The notes beneath the pieces are model-generated. The model did no database searches, had not been told where the DNA came from, and saw only the letters and a list, made by a program, of their open reading frames with translations. A stretch of 64,000 nucleotides of DNA from Trichothermofontia sichuanensis B231 (lineage in GTDB: Bacteria; Cyanobacteriota; Cyanobacteriia; B231). The DNA lies in the NCBI RefSeq assembly GCF_026240635.1, contig NZ_CP110848.1:1490501-1554500 (forward strand), read 5' to 3'. The position numbers were made by a program, and so were the translations under genes. This document shows, one piece after another, positions 9,071 to 17,749 of the stretch (the first letter of the stretch is position 1; the number at the start of each line of letters is the position of its first letter).

Positions 9071-9928
9071 ATGCGCCTCTCCCAAGGACACCTCAAGCTT
9101 TTGGAAACCTGTCCCCGGCAATTCCAGTATGTGTATTTGGAGCAACTGGCAGCACCGATCGCGGCAGATCACGTTAAACAGATGATCTGGGGCAATCGCT
9201 TCCACCAGCTCCTGCAACAACGGGAATTGGATCTGCCGATCGCCCCCCTGGTGGCAACGGACCCGCAACTGGCCCAGGCATTTCACACCTTTACGACCAC
9301 GGTACCGGATATTGCCACACCGATCAGGCCGCAACCGGGGCTTCGGGAAAGTGAACATGAGCGTACGATCGAGGTCCAAGGGCATTCCCTGATCGTCATT
9401 TATGACCTCCTGATTGCGGATACCGAGCAGGCCCGTATTCTCGACTGGAAAACCTACCGTCGCCCCCTGAGTCAATACCGCCTCCAGCAAGATTGGCAAA
9501 CCCGCCTCTACCTTTGGGTCCTGGCAGAAACCAGTACCTATGCGCCTGAGCAATTGTCGATGACCTATTGGTTTACGCAGGGGGAGCCAGAAGGGAGGCC
9601 AGAGGAGCCAGAAGGGAGTGGTCAGGAAAAGGCGGTAAGCATGGAGGCGAGGGGTGGGCTACTGGCTGATGCCCAACGCCCGACGCCTACCTCGGTAACG
9701 ATCGCCTATAGTGCCGCCCAACATCACGCCACTACCCAGGTCCTGAGGCAACTCCTAGACCGTCTTTCCCATTGGCTCGATCGCTATCGGGCGGGAGAAG
9801 CGTTTCCCCAGGTGGCTGCAAGTCAAAACCGGTGTCACGATTGCCATTTTGTGACTCGCTGCCAACGGGAACACACAGGTCATCCGATTGTGCTGGATCT
9901 CGATGCGATCGCTGAAGTCCCCTTCTGA
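9071..9928 (+). CDS. PD-(D/E)XK nuclease with Fe-S cysteine signature
   Basis: A 285-residue RecB/AddB/Cas4-type nuclease (PDDEXK_1-like). It starts with LSQGHLKLLETCPRQF, carries a metal-binding core YDLL...DWKTYR around residues 117-137, and has four cysteines: C14, C255, C258 and C264. One N-terminal cysteine plus a C-terminal CxxCx5C trio is the known 4Fe-4S pattern of AddB/Cas4 nucleases. No helicase domain is fused. A UvrD-type helicase is encoded 1 kb away on the other strand (10953-13319), so the two may form a split helicase-nuclease for DNA end processing; this is inference. An acidic in-frame insertion with a 14-bp direct repeat lies at 9584-9618. No cas1 or cas2 is in the window, so Cas4 is unlikely. 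Confidence 0.85.
   Translation: MRLSQGHLKLLETCPRQFQYVYLEQLAAPIAADHVKQMIWGNRFHQLLQQRELDLPIAPLVATDPQLAQAFHTFTTTVPDIATPIRPQPGLRESEHERTIEVQGHSLIVIYDLLIADTEQARILDWKTYRRPLSQYRLQQDWQTRLYLWVLAETSTYAPEQLSMTYWFTQGEPEGRPEEPEGSGQEKAVSMEARGGLLADAQRPTPTSVTIAYSAAQHHATTQVLRQLLDRLSHWLDRYRAGEAFPQVAASQNRCHDCHFVTRCQREHTGHPIVLDLDAIAEVPF
9584..9618. repeat. In-frame 14-bp direct repeat in the nuclease gene
   Basis: GAGCCAGAAGGGAG occurs at 9584-9597 and 9605-9618, offset 21 bp (seven codons). It produces an EPEG...EEPEG stretch at residues about 172-183, between the nuclease core and the C-terminal cysteines. Confidence 0.85.
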
Positions 9929-9933
9929 AGCGA

Positions 9934-10566
9934 TCACCAGGGAAACAAGCGATCGAGATCCAACCCCGAAACTGCCTGAAGCTGCTTGTCGGTATCCGTG
10001 GGCACGGGCAGATAGGGGAAGGTCCCTAACACACGCACATTCGTCAGGGATTGTAGGAGGTCGATGGGGACCCAAGTCTCTATCTGGGCCGCTGCGTCTG
10101 GTGATAGACAGTTGAGAATCATGCCGCGTACATGGACCCGACACTGACGAGCCAGGGCTACCTGTGCTATGGCTTGCGCGATCGCCCCAGAAGCCACGGG
10201 TACGACCAATAGGGTGGGCAGTCGCCAATCCCACGCCAGATCCGCCAAGGTTGTCTCACCGGTTAAGGGGGTTCCCAGGCTGCCTACCCCATCCAGTAAT
10301 ACCCAGTCACAGACTTCGCCTAGCTGGCTCACCTGTGCCCACAGGCGATCGCACTCTAGCCCCACGGGCACGGCGGGCGCGACTGCTCCGGCAGCCTCTA
10401 CCCCTTGCGGACAATCGGAGTCTGCCCCCAATCCTCCCAATCCTATCGACACGGTTTCAATGCGGCGATCGGCATAATAGGTTTGCCCATAGTGGGCCAA
10501 CGCTCTTGACAGGAGTGTCTTTCCCACACCAGTATCGGTACCCGCAATTAGTAACGTTTTGTTCAA
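9934..10566 (-). CDS. bioD: Dethiobiotin synthetase BioD
   Basis: Forms dethiobiotin from 7,8-diaminopelargonate, CO2 and ATP in biotin synthesis (cytoplasm). The 210-residue protein begins with the P-loop AGTDTGVGKT (residues 8-17), followed by DWVLLDGVGS and TLLVVPVASGAI, matching the BioD fold. The region between the P-loop and residue 60 is shorter than in E. coli BioD, as in many cyanobacterial versions. No other bio gene is nearby. It converges on the nuclease gene with 5 bp between the stops. Confidence 0.88.
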   Translation of the reverse strand: MNKTLLIAGTDTGVGKTLLSRALAHYGQTYYADRRIETVSIGLGGLGADSDCPQGVEAAGAVAPAVPVGLECDRLWAQVSQLGEVCDWVLLDGVGSLGTPLTGETTLADLAWDWRLPTLLVVPVASGAIAQAIAQVALARQCRVHVRGMILNCLSPDAAAQIETWVPIDLLQSLTNVRVLGTFPYLPVPTDTDKQLQAVSGLDLDRLFPW

Positions 10567-10665
10567 AGTGCTATGCTCTTAACGCCCTACGTTCGCTAAC
10601 GATAAGCTAACGATAAATTGATTGGTAAGTGATCGACAACATCGACAACAACAATCCTTTGGATG

Positions 10666-10787
10666 TATGGTCAATCCAAATAAGAGCGATACAGTATAAG
10701 AGTGATACAGTTTTTCACTCCCCTCTCCCGCTCTGGGAGAGGGGCTGGGGGTGAGGGTGCGGTTTCAGCCTCAATTGCAATGACTAT
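10666..10787 (-). repeat. Family-1 MITE-like repeat, copy 1
   Basis: Begins TATGGTCAATCCAAATAAG and ends CAATTGCAATGACTAT. The ends are imperfect inverted repeats of each other, and the core holds a CTCTCCC...GGGAGAG hairpin. A ~15-bp internal duplication (two AGxGATACAG units) makes this copy longer than the usual 107 bp. Confidence 0.85.
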
Positions 10788-10810
10788 GATAGAGGAGCCG
10801 GATTTGTAAG

Positions 10811-10851
10811 TCCCTCTCCCGCTCTGGCAGAGGGATTCAGGGTGAGGGTAA
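10811..10851. repeat. Family-4 hairpin-type repeat fragment
   Basis: A GTCCCTCTCCC...AGAGGGATTCAGGGTGAGG unit follows family-1 copy 1. The remaining spacer (10567-10952) between bioD and the helicase gene shows no gene. Confidence 0.55.
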
Positions 10852-10952
10852 CGATAGTAGGAGGCACCCGGCGGTTTTGTTTTGCGGGTACTGATTTGGG
10901 TACTGATTAAGGATCCTGCTCGCCTAGATCCGTTCTAACAAGACATCTGATC

Positions 10953-13319
10953 TTAAAAACAAGACTGGGGGAACCGGCGACGGAGGGCGGGTAAGACTGG
11001 GCAGGGGGTGCGATCGCCTAGCTTACCTAACTGATTCCAGCTAAAGGGACCCTGCCGCGCGGCTGACATCCAAAGCAACCGTCGTGCCCGCGTCATGGCC
11101 ACGTAAAGCAAGCGATACTCTTCCGCTAACTTTAACTCGTTTGCCTGCTGCCATGCGATCGCGGGTGAGGCCAGGGGAGAAACGGCGCCTGCCACGGCGG
11201 CGGGATTGTCGACAGGGGTATCCAATTGGGCATGGAGATCGGCACGAATTTGGGCACGGGCCACTTCCGCCAGGGTGAACTCACCGAGGAATTGGGCTTG
11301 CAGCGGCACCCAGGGGTTACCGGGAATCACGGTATCGTGCAGGAAAGGCAAAAACACATAATCCCAATCCAGTCCCTTGGCTTTGTGCATTGTGATAATT
11401 GTCAGTCGACCGGCGCGGGCGTAGCGGGACTCAGCCTCATCGGTTTCGACGGGTTCAAAGCGCTCCGAGTTGGTAATCTCACTTAAGACAGTTATCATGG
11501 CGGCCAGGGAGCTATCCCCCTGGGTTTGTTGCAAGACGCGGCTGACCAGTTTATCAGCAGTGGCCAGTTCGGTCTGGTCGTAACCCAGGCTTAAAGCCAG
11601 GAAGGAAATTAATTGATAACTGGGCAGTTCTAAGCGTGCTCGCAGGAGGCTGACGCCATAGCGGCGTGCCCGTTGCACGGGTTCTGGTTGGGGCGGATCA
11701 AGGGGGGTGGGGTAGAGGAACTGTTCTGGCAGGCTGGCGAGGGCGTCGAGATCTTGGGCCGGGATGCGTTGACGGCTGACGAGGACGCTCAGGGCGGCCT
11801 TGAGGCGATCGGGCGAGTGGGGCCGATCGAGGAATTGCAATAAGGCCAGCATTTCACTGGGCACATGGGAATGGCGTTCCTGCTCCCCGACTTCGTAGAT
11901 CTCGATGCCTGCCTGCTTAAACCGATCTTGTAACCGTTGGGCCACAAACTGCCCCTGGCGATTTTCCCGCACGAGAACAGCGGCGCTGTGGTCGGGATGC
12001 TCGCGTAGCAGGGCGAGCGCGCGCTCGCCAATCCAGTCCACCGTTTGATAAATATCCTGGGGTTGATATAACTCTAAACCTTGGCCCGTGGGCGGCGGGT
12101 TCGGCTGGACATCGCCGGAAGGCACCGGGCGGATAGTTTGGGGCCGAAAGGGTAGGGCCATCGTCGTCAAGAGAGGGGCCATACCGGTAGCAGCGCTTGT
12201 TTGGCGCAAGCGTTGACGACACTGCTCATTCACCCAGTTCAGGGTAAAGTTAGCCGCCTCAATAATAATCGGCGTACTGCGACCCGCTTCATCCATTGTC
12301 ACCAGTTGCCCCGTTGCTGTGCAGCGATCGCAGAAGGTGCGGAAGAAAATTGGGTCGGCGGGCGTAAAGGTTGAGTTAATGGCCTGGTTTGGATCACCGA
12401 CGCGCACCAGGTTAGGAGGCTGCTCTGGGTGCTGCGGGTCTGTGGCCAGAATTTCCAGCAGGCAAGTTTGCAGGGGGGTCGAATCCTGAGCCTCATCCTC
12501 AAAGACAGCAAAGGTTTGCTCCTGCCAAGTTTGGCGGGCGGTCGCATCGGTCAACACCCGCAGGGCCGCCAGGATCATTTCGTCATAGTCAATAAAATTG
12601 CGGGCACGCAGGAGGGCCTGGTATTGCTCATACAGCCCCGCCGCGATCGCCAGGGTGGCATACTCATCGGGCACGGCTTCGCTCAGTTGCCGCAGGTCCT
12701 CCGGTTGCAGGCCAGAACTTTTTGCCTCGTGGATCACAGTCTTGGCCAGTTCGGGTAACACCTGGGTGCGCAGGACCGATTGTCGTCGTAAGCGTTCCGC
12801 CTCTTCGCTATCAAACTGCACCCCTTCCAACAGGCGTTGGTAGAGCCGGGGAGCCGTAGCAATCCACTGGTCAACGGCAATGCGGATCAGGCGGTGGCTC
12901 TGGTTCGGGCTGACGATCGCCACATTGTCCAAATCCAGGCCCGACAGTTCCGGATAGCGGGTGGCAATGTTTAATGCTAGCCCGTGGAGCGTGTGGACGC
13001 TAAACCCCAGGGGCGGTAACCCCAGTTCCTGCAAGGCCGATCGCACTTTGCTCTTGAGGCTGGCCGCCGCCGATCGCGTAAAGGTGACTAGCACAAGCTG
13101 GCGACGCAGGTGCAGTTGGTGACGGGCGATCGCGATCGCGGCTGCTCCGGCCATGCCCGTCGATTTCCCAGCTCCGGGTACAGCGGACACCGCCAACGGC
13201 CCCCCCTGCCAATCGGCCATTGCCTGTTGCCCCCGTCGGAGTTTTGCCCGGAGGGACTGAATGGCGTGTTCAGGGTGATTCGCTGCAGGGGTCGCGAAGC
13301 TATCAAGAGAAAGCATCAT
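10953..13319 (-). CDS. UvrD/Rep-type superfamily 1 ATP-dependent helicase
   Basis: A 788-residue SF1A helicase that would unwind DNA 3'-5'. Motifs in order: Walker A SAVPGAGKST (residues 45-54), motif Ia LVTFTRSAA, Walker B/motif II FEDEAQD (about 272-278), motif III VGDPNQAIN, motif V ITMHKAKGLDWDYVFLP and motif VI LLYVAMTRARR near the C-terminus. No RecB-like nuclease domain follows motif VI. A free PD-(D/E)XK Fe-S nuclease is encoded nearby (9071-9928), which suggests a functional pair. It is more diverged than canonical UvrD or PcrA, so I give no symbol. Start at ATG 13319; a second ATG follows at once. Confidence 0.92.
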   Translation of the reverse strand: MMLSLDSFATPAANHPEHAIQSLRAKLRRGQQAMADWQGGPLAVSAVPGAGKSTGMAGAAAIAIARHQLHLRRQLVLVTFTRSAAASLKSKVRSALQELGLPPLGFSVHTLHGLALNIATRYPELSGLDLDNVAIVSPNQSHRLIRIAVDQWIATAPRLYQRLLEGVQFDSEEAERLRRQSVLRTQVLPELAKTVIHEAKSSGLQPEDLRQLSEAVPDEYATLAIAAGLYEQYQALLRARNFIDYDEMILAALRVLTDATARQTWQEQTFAVFEDEAQDSTPLQTCLLEILATDPQHPEQPPNLVRVGDPNQAINSTFTPADPIFFRTFCDRCTATGQLVTMDEAGRSTPIIIEAANFTLNWVNEQCRQRLRQTSAATGMAPLLTTMALPFRPQTIRPVPSGDVQPNPPPTGQGLELYQPQDIYQTVDWIGERALALLREHPDHSAAVLVRENRQGQFVAQRLQDRFKQAGIEIYEVGEQERHSHVPSEMLALLQFLDRPHSPDRLKAALSVLVSRQRIPAQDLDALASLPEQFLYPTPLDPPQPEPVQRARRYGVSLLRARLELPSYQLISFLALSLGYDQTELATADKLVSRVLQQTQGDSSLAAMITVLSEITNSERFEPVETDEAESRYARAGRLTIITMHKAKGLDWDYVFLPFLHDTVIPGNPWVPLQAQFLGEFTLAEVARAQIRADLHAQLDTPVDNPAAVAGAVSPLASPAIAWQQANELKLAEEYRLLYVAMTRARRLLWMSAARQGPFSWNQLGKLGDRTPCPVLPALRRRFPQSCF

Positions 13320-13412
13320 GGCGCAATTGTACTGTATCCAGCAGTTGCAGTTGCGCCGGGGGGAACGATCGGGTTAGCGGGAGCACGCAGGTTAGCCGAA
13401 ACGCCGATCGGA

Positions 13413-14234
13413 ATGCTATGGTTAAGCCGATTTCCGGCTACATCATCTAGCCGTGCCTGTTATCACAACACCACCATGCGATCGTGTAGCGTCTCCTGCC
13501 GAGAATCGTCTTCCGTCCCGTTTGCGCCCTCTCACTCCTGGTTAGGGTCCCGATTTTGGGCGGGGGTGAGCTTGGCGCTTCGCATTACGATCCCAGTGGG
13601 CCTGGGGATGGCAACGGCCTGGGGCGGTCCCGTCTCGCCGGTTGTGGCTCAAGCCCCCAGTTCTCTAGCGGCCTGCCAGCCGCCCGCCCCGAACGAGTAT
13701 CTGGTGCTGATTATTACGGCCACCGATCGCCAGCAGGCCCAGGTACGACGCCTTTTGCCTAGTAGTGTCAACACCGTTGCTTGCCGTTACCTGAATGACT
13801 CGGTGGTGCGGGTGGGGGGCTTCTCTCACCTGGAAGCAGCCAATGCCTGGGCCAAGGCAGTACATGATTCAACGGGGTTGGCCACCTTTGTCGCCCGTCC
13901 CCCCCAAGCAGTTGCCCAGCCCCCAACGGGCTTCCCGACCGTCGGTACGGCCCCGTCACCCGTGATTGCTTTCAACCCCCAAGCCCTCGGTGAGGGCTAT
14001 GCGGTGGTGGTTCATTATTTCAATCGCCCTGAAGTTGCCGCTCGCTTAGCCCAAAGTTTGGGTCGTCAGGTGGGGCTAGTGGTGTATGGGCAACGGCCCT
14101 ATCTGTTAGCGATTCACACAACGGACCCAGCGGCAGCGGCAGCTACCCTGCGATCGCTCAATAGTCAGGGGTATTTAGCCTCCCTGGTGGATAGTCGTAA
14201 TGTGATTCTCCTGCGTGATGCTGTTAATCCGTAG
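13413..14234 (+). CDS. Secreted SPOR-like repeat protein of unknown function
   Basis: From ATG 13413 it has 273 residues; ATG 13476 (252 residues) is also possible. Longer starts would overlap the divergent helicase gene. A hydrophobic segment of about 20 residues (WAGVSLALRITIPVGLGMA) followed by VVAQA looks like a signal peptide. The mature part has two related alpha/beta units of about 75 residues, EYLVLIITATDRQQAQVRRL...VVRVGGFSHLEAANAWAKAV and GYAVVVHYFNRPEVAARLAQSL, resembling SPOR-type or sporulation-related folds. SPOR domains bind denuded peptidoglycan glycans, but I cannot establish that here. No close named family is recognised. Confidence 0.75.
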   Translation: MLWLSRFPATSSSRACYHNTTMRSCSVSCRESSSVPFAPSHSWLGSRFWAGVSLALRITIPVGLGMATAWGGPVSPVVAQAPSSLAACQPPAPNEYLVLIITATDRQQAQVRRLLPSSVNTVACRYLNDSVVRVGGFSHLEAANAWAKAVHDSTGLATFVARPPQAVAQPPTGFPTVGTAPSPVIAFNPQALGEGYAVVVHYFNRPEVAARLAQSLGRQVGLVVYGQRPYLLAIHTTDPAAAAATLRSLNSQGYLASLVDSRNVILLRDAVNP

Positions 14235-14247
14235 GCGTTACCCTACT

Positions 14248-14335
14248 TATAGTCATGGCAATTTCATGGCAATTTAGGCTGAAACAGCACCCTCACCCCC
14301 AGCCCCTCTCCCAGAGCCGGCGAGGTTTTGCAGTG
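14248..14335 (+). repeat. Family-1 MITE-like repeat, copy 2 (decayed)
   Basis: Starts with TATAGTCATGGCAATTT directly after the SPOR-like gene, with a small GGCAATTT duplication. The core CCTCACCCCCAGCCCCTCTCCC is present, but the right inverted terminus is lost. Confidence 0.7.
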
Positions 14336-14482
14336 CAAGTCCCTTCGCCCCTAGTGGGAGAGGGAATTTAGGAGTGAGGATAGAGCAGTGAGAAGCGAGG
14401 GCAACTGAGCGACTATCTCCGTCCTCTGTTCTCTGTCCTCGTGAAAGGGGAACAGATTCGTCAGTCAACCAAGGTTTAACTT
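14336..14482 (+). repeat. Family-5 dispersed repeat, copy A
   Basis: About 130 bp nearly identical to 48538-48670, sharing TTTAGGAGTGAGGATAGAGC, CAGTGAGAAGCGAGGG and ACTGAGCGACTAT. Copy A has a longer CCCTTCGCCCCTAGTGGGAG start. Nothing coding is seen in it. Confidence 0.8.
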
Positions 14483-14625
14483 GGTGGGAGAAGGGATTTA
14501 GGGATGAGGGGCAAAGATTGGTCAGCTCACCAGGATCAACAGCTTAATTAACTAACTGTTCATAAGCTATTGACAGCACACGCTGTCCCTGTGTCAAGCT
14601 AGCTGTCGGACTTTTGCGTGTGTGT

Positions 14626-16320
14626 ATGAGTAATTTATTTTTTCCGCTGCTGTCAGCCGTTGCCCTCGCTGTTAAAGCTAATTTTGTGCGCAAAACACGG
14701 CAAACTGAGCGTGTACAAGCTGAGTTTTTACGATCGCTCCTGAAGGCTCATCAACACACGGAATTCGGACAACAGTACCAGTTAGGCGAGATTCGTACGA
14801 TCGACGATTTCCGGCAGCGGGTACCTATTCAGCCCTACAGTGGCTTTGCGGCCTACACCGAGCGCATTGCTAACGGGGAACCGAATATTCTGGTGGCTGA
14901 TCCAGTGATCCACATGAACCTCTCTAGTGGGTCAACGGGCAATCGGAAGTTAATTCCTGTCACCCGGCGATCGCGCCAAATCCTGACTTGGGCATACCTG
15001 GTGGCGGCTGGGTTTGCCTGTGAGGCTGCCAGAAAGCGGGGGGTGCCCCTAGGGAAAATGCTCTTTGTCAGTTCTGCCCGTAGCCAGGGCAAGACAGCGG
15101 GGGGAATTAGTTACAACTTCATCAGCAACAGCGATGTCCAGCTATTGGGGTCTCTCTATCGACAAGTCGTGGCCTATCCCTACGAGGTGTTCCAGATTGC
15201 CGATACTACGGCCCGAACCTATGTCTGTTTGCTTTTTGCCCTACGCCAGCCTAACCTGCGGGTGATTGCCGCCACCTTCCCGGTCTTGGCGATTCAACTG
15301 GCGAATTTCCTGGCGCAATATGCTGAGCCGATGATTGAGGATCTGGCCCAGGGCACGATCGCGCCCTGGTTAACGATCGATCCGCCGATCCGGCAGCAGC
15401 TTGAACGGCAATGGTCAGCGGCTCCCGATCGGGCGGCGGCTCTGCGATCACACCTGCACACCCCTGGCTCCCTCATCCCCGCCCAGGCGTGGCCCACTCT
15501 CTCATTTATCATCACGGCTAGGGGGGGGAGTTCCGATTTCTACTTCCAGCGGTTTCCTACCCTATTTGGTGAAACGCCTGTTTTTGGCGGCATTTATTCT
15601 TGCGCCGAGGCCATTTTTGGGATGCACCGGGCCTTTAATACTGACAGCGTGGCCTTGGCGATCGCCAGTGGATTTTATGAATTTATTCCTGAGGATCAGT
15701 GGCACTTAGAGCAACCGCAAACGCTTTTACCGTGGGAAGTGAAACCGGGGGAACACTACCGAATTGTGTTTACTAATTACAGTGGTTTCTATCGCTATGA
15801 CATCGGCGATGTAGTGGAAGTCGATGGTTTTATGGGTACGACGCCGTTGATTATCTTTCGCCATCGGCAGGGTGGGGTCTTGTCCTCGACTACGGAAAAG
15901 ACGAATGAACACCATCTGGTGCAGGTGATGCAATCCCTCCAACGGGCGTTCCAAATTACGCTGGAAAATTTCTGTATTACCCTATCCGACGATCGCATTC
16001 CGGCCCATTATTTAGTCAATATCGAACTCGCCTCAGGTTCCACCCTGGCTGATCCAGAACAATTCCTGCTGGCCTTCGATCGTACCCTTAAGGAAGTCAG
16101 CGTGCTCTATCAGGTTAAACGCATCGATCAGGTGCCCGCCCCCCGGTTACGCATCCTGGCCCCTGGGAGTTTTGCCCAGTTGCAGCAACGGTTGTGCGAT
16201 CGTGGGGTGGGGGCGGCCCAGTTCAAGTTCCCCCACCTAAGCGAAGATCGGCAATTTTTAGCCGGATTAGAAGTCCTCCAGGAGGTGCGGTTGGCGGAGG
16301 AGTATGCTGCTAAAGGCTAG
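14626..16320 (+). CDS. GH3-family (auxin-responsive promoter family) protein
   Basis: A 564-residue member of the GH3 family, acyl-adenylate-forming enzymes. Plant members join amino acids to jasmonate, auxin or benzoates; bacterial substrates are unknown. The phosphate-binding motif LSSGSTGNRKLIPVT is at about residues 102-116, a YSCAE adenine-binding-type motif lies near residue 325, and YRYDIGDVVEV is near residue 390. The C-terminal domain follows. The track of possible starts includes TTG 14614; ATG 14626 is preferred. The gene stands alone between repeat-rich spacers, with no pathway context. No signal peptide beyond a short hydrophobic start. Confidence 0.88.
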   Translation: MSNLFFPLLSAVALAVKANFVRKTRQTERVQAEFLRSLLKAHQHTEFGQQYQLGEIRTIDDFRQRVPIQPYSGFAAYTERIANGEPNILVADPVIHMNLSSGSTGNRKLIPVTRRSRQILTWAYLVAAGFACEAARKRGVPLGKMLFVSSARSQGKTAGGISYNFISNSDVQLLGSLYRQVVAYPYEVFQIADTTARTYVCLLFALRQPNLRVIAATFPVLAIQLANFLAQYAEPMIEDLAQGTIAPWLTIDPPIRQQLERQWSAAPDRAAALRSHLHTPGSLIPAQAWPTLSFIITARGGSSDFYFQRFPTLFGETPVFGGIYSCAEAIFGMHRAFNTDSVALAIASGFYEFIPEDQWHLEQPQTLLPWEVKPGEHYRIVFTNYSGFYRYDIGDVVEVDGFMGTTPLIIFRHRQGGVLSSTTEKTNEHHLVQVMQSLQRAFQITLENFCITLSDDRIPAHYLVNIELASGSTLADPEQFLLAFDRTLKEVSVLYQVKRIDQVPAPRLRILAPGSFAQLQQRLCDRGVGAAQFKFPHLSEDRQFLAGLEVLQEVRLAEEYAAKG

Positions 16321-16406
16321 ACCCCTCACAGCTTAGCCCCGCTGGTTGACTGATCAGACGGTGCTCCCGATTAGGAGCAAGGTCTAAACCTTAACTTTTC
16401 ACGATG

Positions 16407-16512
16407 TATAGTCATGGCAATTTAGGCTCAAACAACACCCTCACCCCCAGCCCCTCTCCCGCTCTGGGAGAGGGAAGTGAAAACTGTATTGTTGTTATTT
16501 GGATTGACCATA
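16407..16512 (+). repeat. Family-1 MITE-like repeat, copy 3
   Basis: A full-length copy of 106 bp from TATAGTCATGGCAATTTAGG to TTATTTGGATTGACCATA. Its final TA is also the first TA of the family-2 element at 16511. Confidence 0.88.
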
Positions 16513-16648
16513 CAGCCTTTACCTCAATCATAAAGCACAATTTTACCGGGGTAGGATGAGGGCTGCCGGTTGGCTCGAGTCCAAACCTTAACGGTGTACT
16601 GAGCAAATTAGGTAAAGGCTGTACTAGGTAAATTAGGTAAAGGCTGTA
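16511..16648 (+). repeat. Family-2 MITE-like repeat, copy A
   Basis: Starts TACAGCCTTTACCT and ends AGGTAAAGGCTGTA at 16623, a perfect 14-bp terminal inverted repeat. The right end is then repeated in tandem (16624-16648). It directly abuts family-1 copy 3. Confidence 0.88.
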
Positions 16649-16657
16649 AGTTTTGGA

Positions 16658-17074
16658 TTATAAGGGCACTGTTTCGATCAGCGGACAAATATGGCTATTG
16701 GGGGAATAGGGGACACCAACTTGCCAGCGATCGCGATAGTCTTCTAATACCGCCTTAAAGGCCAGCATTTCCTGAATCTGGGCATCGATTTTTTCAATCT
16801 TACTTTGCAAGAGTGACTGTACCAGGTCACAGGGGGTATGACCCTGCTGATGCACCGTTAATATTTCACCAATCTCTTCCAGGGAAAAGCCCAGGGCCTG
16901 TGCACGCTTAATAAACTGTACCTGCTGCACGGCTGCCAAGGAATAATAGCGATAGCCATTGTCTCCCCGCTCAGACTGGAGTAGCCCCAAGCTTTCGTAA
17001 TAGCGCAGGGCACCTACCCCTACCCCTGTCTGTTTAGCCACTTCACCAATTTTCAAACCTGCTGCGATCGTCAT
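16658..17074 (-). CDS. MerR-family transcriptional regulator, probably metal-responsive
   Basis: A 138-residue MerR protein. The N-terminal winged helix-turn-helix KIGEVAKQTGVGVGALRYYESLGLL (residues 8-32 region) is typical, followed by the second wing RGDNGYRYY and a dimerisation coiled coil (about 80-118). Cys82 at the coil start and Cys130 in the C-terminal loop resemble the metal-binding cysteines of ZntR/CueR-type sensors; the CC pair of ZntR is absent. An adjacent metal transporter would support this, but none is present, so the inducer is unknown. It is flanked on both sides by family-2 elements. Confidence 0.9.
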   Translation of the reverse strand: MTIAAGLKIGEVAKQTGVGVGALRYYESLGLLQSERGDNGYRYYSLAAVQQVQFIKRAQALGFSLEEIGEILTVHQQGHTPCDLVQSLLQSKIEKIDAQIQEMLAFKAVLEDYRDRWQVGVPYSPNSHICPLIETVPL

Positions 17075-17198
17075 TGACTTTTTCCATCAGATCTACTTCC
17101 ATCAGATCCACCCCTACTCTAAATTCCTCGCTTCTCTCTTCTCATATAAGTGGAAAAGATTTATCGGGCAGCTAGCGGGCGATCCCTCGGCGATCGTA

Positions 17199-17385
17199 TA
17201 CAGCCTTTACCTCAACCATAAAGTACGGATTTACCTGGGTAGGATGGGGGTATCCCCCTGATACAGCCCTCACCCTTTTGGGGAGAAGGAGTTGGGGGAT
17301 GCGGGCTGCTGGTCGGATCCAGATCCCAACCTTAACGGTGTTCCCAACCTTAACGGCGTACTGAGTCAATTAGGTAAAGGCTGTA
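17199..17385 (+). repeat. Family-2 MITE-like repeat, copy B
   Basis: 187 bp bounded by the perfect 14-bp inverted repeat TACAGCCTTTACCT / AGGTAAAGGCTGTA. It is longer than copy A because of an inner CCCTCACCC...GGGGAGAAGG segment and a doubled CCCAACCTTAACGG. It ends 1 bp from the stop codon of the MIF-like gene and fills most of the spacer 17075-17386. Confidence 0.88.
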
Positions 17386-17386
17386 T

Positions 17387-17740
17387 TTACCCAAAGGTGG
17401 AGCCGTTCCAGCCCCACATCGCCCCGGTAGCATTAGTAAATTCGATGTAGATACGATTTTGGGGGACACCTAAAGCTGCCTCAATTTGTTGACAAAAATC
17501 CTGGCTCATGGCCTTGGTAAGGCTAGGGGAAAAGGTACCGATATTTTTGATCTCGATATAGCAGACCGGCTCAGTTGTACCGCCAAAGGTCATCGCCATC
17601 CCCGGTTCTAGGGCTGTCATCACGTAGGCTTCGGGCTTGCCCACATGCTTCGCTAGGCTGGCCGACAGTTGCTTTAAGAGGGTGGTGACTTGGGCTGGCT
17701 CTGGTGCCGCGATCGAGGTTTGAACTTTAATCAATGGCAT
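17387..17740 (-). CDS. MIF/phenylpyruvate tautomerase-like protein
   Basis: A 117-residue tautomerase-superfamily protein of the MIF type. It begins MPLIKVQTS, giving the N-terminal Pro expected as catalytic base after Met removal. Conserved segments are GKPEAYVMTAL (MIF Lys32 region), MAMTFGGTTEPVCYIEIKNIG (substrate pocket) and NRIYIEFTNATGAMWGWNGSTFG at the C-terminus. It would form a trimer. The physiological substrate in bacteria is unknown. It lies 9 bp downstream of the flavin reductase gene, so the two are very likely cotranscribed. Confidence 0.93.
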   Translation of the reverse strand: MPLIKVQTSIAAPEPAQVTTLLKQLSASLAKHVGKPEAYVMTALEPGMAMTFGGTTEPVCYIEIKNIGTFSPSLTKAMSQDFCQQIEAALGVPQNRIYIEFTNATGAMWGWNGSTFG

Positions 17741-17749
17741 AACCGATAG

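Noticed and set aside
9071-9928. Nuclease considered as Cas4
   Set aside because: No cas genes or array in the window; the Cys pattern is shared with AddB-like nucleases.
13110-13412. Extended N-terminus of the SPOR-like protein
   Set aside because: It would overlap the divergent helicase gene by more than 200 bp and precede the signal peptide by over 100 residues.
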